A stretch of DNA of 13,183 nucleotides from an uncultured Oscillospiraceae bacterium (GTDB lineage Bacteria > Bacillota > Clostridia > Oscillospirales > Ruminococcaceae): assembly GCA_910578965.1 (NCBI GenBank), contig CAJTSP010000071.1, forward strand, positions 1 through 13,183, written 5' to 3'. Position 1 is the stretch's first letter; the number at the start of each line of letters is the position of its first letter. The translations under genes were made by a program, and so were the position numbers. Under the pieces are notes generated by a model. That model ran no database searches, was not told the DNA's origin, and saw nothing but the letters and a program-made list of their open reading frames with translations. Below are positions 6,204 to 12,290 of the stretch, piece by piece.

Positions 6204-6851
6204 TCACTGCATCCGCTCCTGCTTGATCTTGTGGTCCACCACGTGGCGTTTTTCCAGCTCGCGGGTGATCTCCTCCACCGTGATGCCGGCCTGCACCATG
6301 AACACCAAAACATGATAAACAAGGTCGGCAATCTCGTACACCGTCTCCTCCCGGTCCTGTTTGGCCCCGGCGATGAGCACCTCGGTGCACTCCTCCCCCA
6401 CCTTTTTAAGAATCTTATCAAGCCCTTTCTGGAACAGGTAGGTGGTATAGCTGCCCTCCTTGGGGCTGGTTTTGCGGCCCTCAATAAGCCGGTAGAGCGC
6501 CTCATAGGAAAACGCTTTGAGCTCCTCGCTGAGATAAACCGGGGTAAAAAAGCAGCTTTCGGCCCCGGTGTGGCAGGCCGGCCCGCTCTTGACGACCTCC
6601 ACCACCAGGGCGTCGGCGTCGCAGTCGGCCGTGATAGATACCACCCGCTGGACATTGCCGCTGGTCTCGCCCTTGCGCCAAAGTGCCTGGCGGCTGCGGC
6701 TGTAAAAAACGGTGCGGCCCTCGGCGATGGTCAGGGCCAGGCTTTCGGCGTTCATGTAGGCAAGGGTAAGCACCTGCTTGGAATAATGGTCCTGCACAAT
6801 GGCTGGGATAAGGCCCTTTTCGTCAAATTTGAGCCGGACGTTGTTTTGCAT
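6204..6851 (-). CDS. hisIE: Bifunctional phosphoribosyl-AMP cyclohydrolase / phosphoribosyl-ATP pyrophosphohydrolase
   Basis: Fusion enzyme for steps two and three of histidine synthesis: it hydrolyses PR-ATP to PR-AMP, then opens the purine ring to give ProFAR. Of 215 residues, about 1-115 form the HisI domain, with LWRKGETSGN (58-66), the DCDADAL motif (Cys77) and GPACHTG...CFF (Cys93, Cys100), the zinc and magnesium ligands. About 120-210 form the HisE domain, with SYTTYLFQKGLDKILKKVGEE and the acidic helix EETVYEIADLVYHVLV (168-183). Both active sites look complete and the length is normal for the fusion. The ATG has AAGGAG 9 bases upstream. Its product is the substrate of HisA, encoded two genes upstream, and the histidinol phosphatase follows downstream. 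Confidence 0.97.
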   Translation of the reverse strand: MQNNVRLKFDEKGLIPAIVQDHYSKQVLTLAYMNAESLALTIAEGRTVFYSRSRQALWRKGETSGNVQRVVSITADCDADALVVEVVKSGPACHTGAESCFFTPVYLSEELKAFSYEALYRLIEGRKTSPKEGSYTTYLFQKGLDKILKKVGEECTEVLIAGAKQDREETVYEIADLVYHVLVFMVQAGITVEEITRELEKRHVVDHKIKQERMQ

Positions 6852-6896
6852 GGTTGTTTTCTCCTTTTTAGGGCCCCTAAAGCAGCGGGCGGGATA

Positions 6897-6921
6897 CCGC
6901 CTTCCCGCAAGGATAAGGCGG
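6897..6921. other. Hairpin in the hisF-hisIE gap
   Basis: CCGCCTT (6897-6903) pairs with AAGGCGG (6915-6921) around an 11-base loop. It sits in the 138-bp space between hisF and hisIE and has no T tract on the - strand. A minor neighbouring oddity is the direct repeat GCATTTTTAC at 6964-6973 and 6984-6993, the second copy spanning the hisF stop codon. Confidence 0.4.
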
Positions 6922-6989
6922 CAGCCCCCCGCGCTTTGGAGGCCTGCTTGGTTTTTTGGCGCAGCATTTTTACGCGGCCCGGCGCATTT

Positions 6990-7745
6990 TTACAGCCGCA
7001 CCTCGACCCCCTGCCCGCGCAGGTAAGCCTTGAGCTGCGGGATAGGCAAAAGCCCGGTGTGAAAGATGCCGGCGGCAAGCCCGGCGTCGATGCCGGGATG
7101 GGTGAACAGCTCGGCAAAGTGCTCCCGGCTGCCCGCGCCGCCGCTCGCAACAACGGGCAGCCGCGCCCGGGTACAAACAGCGTCCAGCAGCTCGAGGTCA
7201 AAGCCCCGGCGCACCCCGTCGGTGTCGATGGAGTTGACCACCAGCTCGCCTGCACCCCGCCTGGCGCCCTCGGCAGCCCATTCCAGCGCGTCCCGGCCGG
7301 TGTCCTCCCGGCCGCCCTTGGCAAACACATGGTAGCCGCCGTTTACCCGCTTGACATCCATCGAAAGCACCACGCACTGGCTGCCATAGCGGCGGGCGGC
7401 CTCGTCGATGAGGGCAGGGCTTTTGAGCGCGCCCGAATTGACGCTGACCTTGTCGGCCCCGCAGCCCAGCACCCGGTCAAAATCTGCAAGGGAGTTGATG
7501 CCGCCCCCCACCGTAAGGGGGATAAACACCTGGCGGGCCACCTGCTCCAAAATGTCGGTAAAGAGGGCCCGGCCCTCGGCGCTGGCAGTAATGTCGTAAA
7601 ACACCAGCTCGTCGGCCCCGTCGGCGTTGTACCGACGCGCCAGCTCCACCGGGCTGGCCAGGTCCCGGAGGCCAGTAAAGTTTGTTCCCTTTACAACCCG
7701 GCCATCCCTCACATCCAGGCAGGGAATGATACGCTTTGTAACCAC
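6990..7745 (-). CDS. hisF: Imidazole glycerol phosphate synthase, cyclase subunit HisF
   Basis: Cyclase half of IGP synthase. It uses ammonia channelled from HisH to convert PRFAR to imidazole glycerol phosphate and AICAR. 251 residues, the usual length for this (beta/alpha)8 barrel. Conserved features seen: IIPCLDVRDGRVVKG with catalytic Asp11, TVGGGI (78-83), Asp130 in LSMDVKR, NSIDTDGVRRGFDLELL, and the phosphate-binding VVASGGAG. The start is a GTG at 7745 (giving MVTKRIIPCLD, matching the family N-terminus) behind a GGGGGC stretch, a rather poor ribosome binding site. HisA is encoded 158 bp upstream and hisIE 138 bp downstream. The 158-bp gap to hisA shows no gene that I can support. Confidence 0.97.
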   Translation of the reverse strand: MVTKRIIPCLDVRDGRVVKGTNFTGLRDLASPVELARRYNADGADELVFYDITASAEGRALFTDILEQVARQVFIPLTVGGGINSLADFDRVLGCGADKVSVNSGALKSPALIDEAARRYGSQCVVLSMDVKRVNGGYHVFAKGGREDTGRDALEWAAEGARRGAGELVVNSIDTDGVRRGFDLELLDAVCTRARLPVVASGGAGSREHFAELFTHPGIDAGLAAGIFHTGLLPIPQLKAYLRGQGVEVRL

Positions 7746-7903
7746 GCTACCGCCCCCTTTTGTTTTGCATGCTTACGCCCCTCTGCCAGGGCTATTTCCC
7801 CAACCGGCACTAAGCCCTCCGAGGAGCAATCCCCCTCGCCGCGCGGAGCCTCCGTACGGCATAAAGGCGAAACTTAGGGGCCTTTGGCTCCCGGCCCGGC
7901 CTT

Positions 7904-8641
7904 TTACGCCTCTGGGTCCCGATCCGGCTCCCCCGCCGCCTTAAGCGCCTCGGCAAGACCAAGCCGGCCGGTATAAAGCGCCTTTCCAAGGATCGCGCCC
8001 CAGGCGCCCATATCCGCCAGCGCGCGGATCTCCGCAAGACTGGAGACCCCTCCGCTGGCAATCACCCGCAGGCCCGGGATACGGCAGAGCTGCCGGTACA
8101 CCGCGAGGTTTGCGCCCTGCTCGGCGCCGTCCCTCGCAATGTCGGTATAGACAACCGTTTTTACCCCGGCCTCGGCCAGCCGCCCGCAAAACCCGGGGCC
8201 ATCCAGCAAAGAAACCTTTAGCCAGCCGTGGGTAGCCACCTTTCCGTCCTTTGCGTCCACCCCCACCGCGATGCGCCCGCCATATTTTTGGGCCATTCTT
8301 TGTGTAAAAGCAAAATCCTGTACAGCAACCGTGCCCAAAATCACCCGCGCGGCCCCGAGGGCAAGGTATTTTTGGATGCGTTCCTCGGTACGGATGCCGC
8401 CTCCCACCTCCACGGCAAGGCCGCTTTGGGCCGCCAGCGCCGCCACCGTTTCGAGGTTGGCAGGGCTGCCGTCCTTTGCGCCGTCCAGGTCCACCACATG
8501 TAGCTGGGCAGCGCCAGCCCTTGCAAAGCCGCGCGCCACGGCGCAGGGGTCGGAGGAATAGACCGTCTTTTGGCTGTAATCACCCTGGTACAGGCGCACC
8601 ACCTGCCCATTTTGCAGGTCGATGGCTGGCAAAATCTGCAT
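7904..8641 (-). CDS. hisA: ProFAR isomerase HisA
   Basis: Catalyses the Amadori rearrangement of ProFAR to PRFAR, the substrate of HisF-HisH. 245 residues, a (beta/alpha)8 barrel related to HisF. Seen: MQILPAIDLQNGQVVRL with the general-base Asp8, HVVDLDGAKDG, EVGGGIRTEERIQKYL, GVDAKDGKVATHGW (Asp129), YTDIARDG with the second acidic residue Asp167, and IASGGVSS. The start is the ATG at 8641, five bases after a perfect AGGAGG. A TTG 21 bases upstream is in frame but lies before that ribosome binding site, so I rejected it. The C-terminus after EALKAAGE is a short charged tail. A 170-bp gap separates it from hisH; it holds a GGGATAATCCC palindrome (8734-8744) and a CCTGC/GCAGG hairpin (8743-8757). 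Confidence 0.97.
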   Translation of the reverse strand: MQILPAIDLQNGQVVRLYQGDYSQKTVYSSDPCAVARGFARAGAAQLHVVDLDGAKDGSPANLETVAALAAQSGLAVEVGGGIRTEERIQKYLALGAARVILGTVAVQDFAFTQRMAQKYGGRIAVGVDAKDGKVATHGWLKVSLLDGPGFCGRLAEAGVKTVVYTDIARDGAEQGANLAVYRQLCRIPGLRVIASGGVSSLAEIRALADMGAWGAILGKALYTGRLGLAEALKAAGEPDRDPEA

Positions 8642-8811
8642 GGCATCCTCCTGATTTTGCAATAATTCCTAAATTTATACAAACAGTACGTCTTGTTCCG
8701 CCCGGCCCCGTACAAAAAGCTACCGCTGTTGTTGGGATAATCCCTGCCAAAAGCAGGATGTGGCCGCCTTTCGGAGCAAAAAGATACTTTTTGTAATATT
8801 AAGCCGTACTT

Positions 8812-9453
8812 TTACAATTTTCCGGCCCTTTCGCCGCTGAGGGCAGCAAAGGCGGCCAGCATCCGCAGGCCGGCGTCGCCGGATTTTTCCGGGTGAAACT
8901 GGGTGCCGTACACAAGGCCGCCGCGCACCACCCCCGTTACCGGAACCCCATAGGACGAGGTGGCAAGGGTTGCCCCGGCGCACCGCTTGGCGTAAAAGCT
9001 GTGTACATAGTAGACATGCTCGCCCGGGCGGGTACCCGCAAAGAGAGGGTCGTCCCGCAAAATATCCAGCCGGTTCCAGCCCATATGGGGCACCTTGAGG
9101 CCGGGGTAGCCGGCGGCGGCGAGATCGGGCCCGAGCGGGCGGACCTCGCCATGCAAAAGGCCCAGCCCCGCATGCTCGCCAAACTCATAGCTTTTTTCAA
9201 ACAGTAGCTGCATACCAAGGCAGATGCCCAGCAACGGTTTTTTTTGCGCCTGGGCCCTTAGCACCGGCACAAGGCCAGTATCCCGCAGCTTTTGCATGGC
9301 GTCGCCAAACGCCCCCACCCCCGGCAGAATGATATGGCTGGCCGAGGCAAGCTTTTCGGGCCTGCGGGTAACCTCGTTTGCAAGCCCGAGGCTTGTAAGG
9401 CTACCGGTCAGGCTTGCCAGGTTGCCCACCCCGTAATCGACGATTGCGATCAT
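8812..9453 (-). CDS. hisH: Imidazole glycerol phosphate synthase, glutaminase subunit HisH
   Basis: Class I glutamine amidotransferase that supplies ammonia to HisF for imidazole ring formation. 213 residues, the usual size. The triad is complete: Cys78 in LGICLGMQLL, and His187 and Glu189 in GTQFHPEKSG. The N-terminus IAIVDYGVGNLASL and the PGVGAFGDAM oxyanion-side segment are typical of HisH. The ATG at 9453 is preceded by a weak AAGGGA. It is the first his gene on this strand; its upstream space is the long non-coding stretch after lysS, where I could not find a convincing promoter. hisA, hisF, hisIE and the phosphatase follow. Confidence 0.97.
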   Translation of the reverse strand: MIAIVDYGVGNLASLTGSLTSLGLANEVTRRPEKLASASHIILPGVGAFGDAMQKLRDTGLVPVLRAQAQKKPLLGICLGMQLLFEKSYEFGEHAGLGLLHGEVRPLGPDLAAAGYPGLKVPHMGWNRLDILRDDPLFAGTRPGEHVYYVHSFYAKRCAGATLATSSYGVPVTGVVRGGLVYGTQFHPEKSGDAGLRMLAAFAALSGERAGKL

Positions 9454-9711
9454 GCGTGCACCGTCCCTTTTATGGTTTTATTTCCCCGCCTGAAACATGT
9501 CTCGAAGGCCCGATATTTTGCATTTTGTCCCGCAGGCGAACGGGCTCCCCGCCCATCCGGCATTCCAACTTATGTATACAGGTTTTTATACCCCAACCTC
9601 TCAGCCCGCCTACCGCCTGCGGCTTATGCCCATGAATAGGCAGGCATTTACGCCTCATTCCCGGGGCGGCCCCTTTTGCCCGGGCTGGCGGGTTCCCCGT
9701 TTGGAGCCTTC

Positions 9712-9873
9712 TGGGGCTGTTGACAAAGTCACCGTTTGGAAACTGCGGCGCTTTATTCCGGCATATTTTACAAAAATGCTCGGCAGTCCACCAAGGATTG
9801 CCTGCGCTCTTTGTTTCATCTGCCGAAAAAATCGCTCTTGTTTCCTGCACGGCTTTATTTGTCAACAGCCCCA
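9712..9873. mobile_element. MITE-like element with 16-bp perfect terminal inverted repeats
   Basis: TGGGGCTGTTGACAAA at 9712-9727 is the exact reverse complement of 9858-9873, enclosing a 162-bp segment. The interior is lower in GC than its surroundings and encodes no transposase, which fits a miniature inverted-repeat element mobilised by a related insertion sequence. No clear target-site duplication is visible at the edges. One - strand frame passes through the whole element and gives a cysteine-containing peptide (FCKICRNKAPQFPNGDF), which could be mis-annotated as a small protein wherever the element occurs. The parent family is not identified. Confidence 0.75.
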
Positions 9874-9925
9874 CATTGACTCGTATTGATTCGACGATTT
9901 TGTTGCCCGTTTGTTGTCAAGCCAA

Positions 9926-9944
9926 CCCAAAACCCGCTTTTGGG
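9926..9944 (-). terminator. Hairpin after lysS, weak terminator candidate
   Basis: CCCAAAA (9926-9932) pairs with TTTTGGG (9938-9944), 31 bp past the lysS stop on the - strand; GCC/GGC arms outside it can extend the stem with a bulge. What follows on the - strand is TTGGCTTGAC, so there is no clear U tract. It is the only candidate for ending the greA-lysS transcript before the MITE-like element. Confidence 0.35.
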
Positions 9945-9975
9945 GGCCGACGAGACGCGGTATTGCAAATCTCGC

Positions 9976-11517
9976 TCAGTCCAGAGGCTTCATGGTCGGG
10001 AAGAGCAGCACATCCCGGATCGAGGCCGAATCGGTGAGCAGCATGACCAGACGGTCCACCCCAAAGCCCAGCCCGCCCGTAGGGGGCAGGCCGTATTCCA
10101 GCGCTGTGATATAGTCGTAATCCACCTGCGCACGGCAGCCTGGGTCGGCAGCCCTGCGGGCGGCTACCTGCCGCTCGAACCGGGCCTTCTGGTCGATGGG
10201 GTCGTTCAGCTCGCTGAAAGCGTTGCCAAACTCGGTGGCGTTGATGAAATACTCGAACCGCTCGGTAAAGGCGGGATCGCCTGGCTTGCGCTTGGCCAGG
10301 GGGCTGATTTCCACCGGATAGTCGTAGATAAAGGTGGGCTGGATGAGCTTGTCCTCCACAAAGGCGTCAAAAAATTCGGCCAAGACCGCCCCCTTGCTCG
10401 GCTGCCCGGGCAGGGGCACGTGGTGCTGCTTTGCCAGCGCCGCAGCCTCCTCGTCCGAGGCTACGGCGGCAAAATCCACCCCGGAATACTTTTTGACCGC
10501 CTCGATCATGGTCATACGCTCCCAGTGGGATAGGTCGATGGGCTGGCCCTGGTAGGTGATCTGCAGGCTGCCGCAGACCTTTTGGGCCACCGTTTTCATC
10601 ATCTCCTCCACCAGGTCCATCATGCCGTGGTAATCGGTAAAGGCCTGGTAGACCTCGATGGTAGTAAACTCCGGGTTATGCTTGGTGTCCATTCCCTCGT
10701 TGCGGAAAATACGGCCCACCTCGTATACCCGGTCCATGCCGCCCACCACCAGCCGCTTGAGGTACAGCTCGGTCTCGATGCGCAGCACCATATCCATATC
10801 CAGGGTATTGTGGTGGGTGAGGAAGGGCCGGGCCGCCGCCCCGATCTCAAACGGGGTAAGGATCGGGGTATCCACCTCCAAAAAGCCCTTGCCGTCCAGA
10901 TAGCGGCGCAGCTCGGTAATGATCTGGCTGCGCCTGACAAAGGTATCCTTAACGCCGGGGTTTACGATCAGGTCTACATACCGCTGGCGGTAGCGCAGGT
11001 CCTGGTCTTTTAATCCGTGAAATTTTTCCGGCAGGGGCAACAGGCTCTTGGAAAGCAGCACTACCTCGGTGCAAAAGACGCTGATCTCCCCCATCTTGGT
11101 GCGGAAAATTTCGCCTTTGGCCCCGACAATGTCCCCGATGTCCATCTTTTTGAAGGCAGCGTACGCCTCGGCGCCGATGTCGTCCCTGCGGACATACAAT
11201 TGAATATCGCCGGTGGTATCCCGCAGGTCGGCAAAGCTGGCCTTGCCCATCACCCGCTTGCTCATCATCCGGCCGGCCATACATACGGTATGGCCGGTTT
11301 TCTCCTCCGGCTGAATGGCACTGTACTGCTGTTTGACGGGCGCAGCAAAGCTGTCTTGCGGGTAGCTGGTAACGGCAAACGGGTCGCTGCCGGCCTGTTG
11401 CAGCTCCTTAAGCTTGCCGCGCCGGATGGCGACCAGCTCGTTATAGGCCTTTTCGGCCTGCTCGGGTGTGGGCTGGCCCCCGCCGTTCTTTGGATCCTTT
11501 ACATTGTCCTGCTGCAT
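9976..11517 (-). CDS. lysS: Lysyl-tRNA synthetase, class II
   Basis: Charges tRNA-Lys with lysine in the cytoplasm. 513 residues, typical of bacterial class II LysRS. An OB-fold anticodon-binding domain occupies about residues 75-155 (VCMAGRMMSKRVMGKASFADLRD). The catalytic domain follows: LPEKFHGLKDQDLRYRQRYVDLI, motif 1 around EVDTPILTPFEIGAAARPF (214-232), motif 2 FRNEGMDTKHNPEFT (271-285), and motif 3 PPTGGLGFGVDRLVMLLT near the C-terminus. The first 20 or so residues form a polar Gly/Pro/Gln-rich extension. The ATG has AAGGAG 9 bases upstream. It lies 80 bp downstream of greA on the same strand, with a strong hairpin between, and is probably co-transcribed from the greA promoter. The greA-lysS order is common in Firmicutes. 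Confidence 0.98.
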   Translation of the reverse strand: MQQDNVKDPKNGGGQPTPEQAEKAYNELVAIRRGKLKELQQAGSDPFAVTSYPQDSFAAPVKQQYSAIQPEEKTGHTVCMAGRMMSKRVMGKASFADLRDTTGDIQLYVRRDDIGAEAYAAFKKMDIGDIVGAKGEIFRTKMGEISVFCTEVVLLSKSLLPLPEKFHGLKDQDLRYRQRYVDLIVNPGVKDTFVRRSQIITELRRYLDGKGFLEVDTPILTPFEIGAAARPFLTHHNTLDMDMVLRIETELYLKRLVVGGMDRVYEVGRIFRNEGMDTKHNPEFTTIEVYQAFTDYHGMMDLVEEMMKTVAQKVCGSLQITYQGQPIDLSHWERMTMIEAVKKYSGVDFAAVASDEEAAALAKQHHVPLPGQPSKGAVLAEFFDAFVEDKLIQPTFIYDYPVEISPLAKRKPGDPAFTERFEYFINATEFGNAFSELNDPIDQKARFERQVAARRAADPGCRAQVDYDYITALEYGLPPTGGLGFGVDRLVMLLTDSASIRDVLLFPTMKPLD

Positions 11518-11567
11518 GCTTTTTTACTCCTTTTCCCCGGGCTGGAGCGGGGCCGGCCGTCGTCCCC

Positions 11568-11596
11568 CCGCGCCGGCTCTTTCCCCGCCGGCGCGG
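11568..11596 (-). other. 10-bp stem-loop between greA and lysS
   Basis: CCGCGCCGGC (11568-11577) pairs perfectly with GCCGGCGCGG (11587-11596) around a 9-base loop. It begins one base past the greA stop. The - strand continues with GGGGGGACGACGG and has no U tract, so it is more likely a processing or stability hairpin, or a partial attenuator, than a full terminator. Confidence 0.55.
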
Positions 11597-11597
11597 C

Positions 11598-12086
11598 TTA
11601 TAGGCTGGCGCGGCTGATGCCCATTACCTTGTACTCCACCGTTTTGCCGTTGGGCAGGGTGATCTCGGCGGTCTCGCCTGCTTTTTTGCCCAACAGCCCC
11701 TTGCCTACCGGGCTCTCGTCGCTGATCTTGCCGTTCAGCGGGTCTGCCTCGGTACTGCCGGTAATATCGTACTCCAAAACGCTGCCCTCGGCACTCTCAA
11801 TCTGCACATGGGTACCGACGCTGACCTCCTCAAAGGTCAGCTCGTCCCCATCGATGATGCGGACATTTTTGAGCATCCCCTCGAGCTGGGCAATCCGGCT
11901 CTCGATAAAGGCCTGCTCGTTTTTGGCCTCGTCGTACTCGCTGTTCTCCGACAGATCCCCAAAGCCGCGGGCCGTTTTGATCTTTTCGGCAACCTCCTTG
12001 CGGCGCACGGTTTTAAGCTGCTCCAGCTCATCCTCCAATGCCTTGAGCCCGGCGCGTGTAATCACTACTTCTTTGGTATTCATCAT
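11598..12086 (-). CDS. greA: Transcription elongation factor GreA
   Basis: Rescues backtracked RNA polymerase by entering the secondary channel and stimulating cleavage of the transcript 3' end. 162 residues, normal for GreA. The N-terminal coiled coil (about 12-75) carries the acidic tip in the family motif GDLSENSEYDEAKNEQ (43-58), with Asp44 and Glu47 at the catalytic-tip positions. The C-terminal FKBP-like domain starts near IIDGDEL and includes DESPVGKGLLGKKAGE. The frame extends upstream to 12209, but that part overlaps the promoter. The ATG at 12086 has GGGAG 7 bases upstream; the adjacent ATG at 12083 is an equally valid choice. It is the first gene behind a consensus promoter, with lysS downstream. 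Confidence 0.97.
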   Translation of the reverse strand: MMNTKEVVITRAGLKALEDELEQLKTVRRKEVAEKIKTARGFGDLSENSEYDEAKNEQAFIESRIAQLEGMLKNVRIIDGDELTFEEVSVGTHVQIESAEGSVLEYDITGSTEADPLNGKISDESPVGKGLLGKKAGETAEITLPNGKTVEYKVMGISRASL

Positions 12087-12144
12087 TGACAATCTCCCTT
12101 TTTGCACAGACGGCGCGTACCACGCCCTCCGCTCAATTCTGTAC

Positions 12145-12173
12145 ATTATACCGGATACCCCCGCCGCTGTCAA
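12145..12173 (-). promoter_or_regulatory. Consensus sigma-A promoter of greA-lysS
   Basis: On the - strand TTGACA (12173-12168) and TATAAT (12150-12145) are separated by exactly 17 bases. Both hexamers are perfect consensus matches, standing out in a GC-rich setting. Transcription should start near 12138, giving a leader of about 50 bases before the greA ATG at 12086. Confidence 0.93.
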
Positions 12174-12197
12174 CCAATATCGCAGGGCCCAAACAAG

Positions 12198-12255
12198 GCC
12201 CAGAGACAAAGCGTGCTTTGCCTCTGGGCGTTTGGGGCGGGGCGATCCCCGCCCC
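12198..12255. terminator. Tandem hairpins after the EF-G-like gene
   Basis: Two adjacent stem-loops lie between the EF-G-like stop and the greA promoter. The first on the - strand is a 9-bp GGGGCGGGG/CCCCGCCCC stem (12234-12242 with 12247-12255). The second pairs GCCCAGAG (12198-12205) with CTCTGGGC (12222-12229), with a CAAAG/CTTTG extension inside one mismatch. CTTGTTT follows the second on the - strand, a poor U tract. Their position just before a strong promoter suggests they separate two transcription units, but termination is not certain. Confidence 0.55.
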
Positions 12256-12290
12256 GGCTTGTGATTCAGTTTATGCGGCCAGCGCCGGGG

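Larger units (their letters stand above)
9454..9975. other. 522-bp non-coding stretch between lysS and hisH
   Basis: No protein-like reading frame is credible here. A - strand frame (9470-9874) is open, but it starts inside the terminal repeat of the MITE-like element and runs out of it into unrelated sequence. Contents from right to left: a weak hairpin after lysS (9926-9944), the MITE-like element (9712-9873), then about 240 bp with scattered hairpins, such as GCCTGC (9615-9620) with GCAGGC (9640-9645). An AT-rich patch near 9560-9595 has TATAAA- and TATACAT-like strings on the - strand but no properly spaced -35. The his promoter may lie here but is not resolved. Confidence 0.6.

Noticed and set aside
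5224..6390. Full 388-codon frame as the histidinol phosphatase
   Set aside because: The first roughly 90 codons overlap hisIE on the same strand in another frame and give Gly/Arg/Pro-rich sequence without PHP features.
6177..7877. 566-codon + strand open frame over hisIE and hisF
   Set aside because: Antisense to two complete his enzymes; the peptide has no recognisable fold and arises from high GC at third positions. The same reasoning applies to the + strand frames at 4097-5170, 5044-6315 and 11017-12264.
7746..7903. Short - strand frame starting at an ATG near 7862 in the hisA-hisF gap
   Set aside because: About 30 Gly/Arg-rich codons with no conserved pattern that I can support; treated as non-coding.
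7904..8662. Upstream TTG start for hisA adding seven residues
   Set aside because: The perfect AGGAGG lies between the TTG and the ATG at 8641 and would be inside the coding sequence; the ATG product matches the family N-terminus.
9470..9874. 134-codon - strand frame with a CKICRNK cysteine pair, possible small zinc protein
   Set aside because: It starts inside the terminal inverted repeat of the MITE-like element, has only one CxxC pair and runs into unrelated low-complexity sequence, so the element explains it better.
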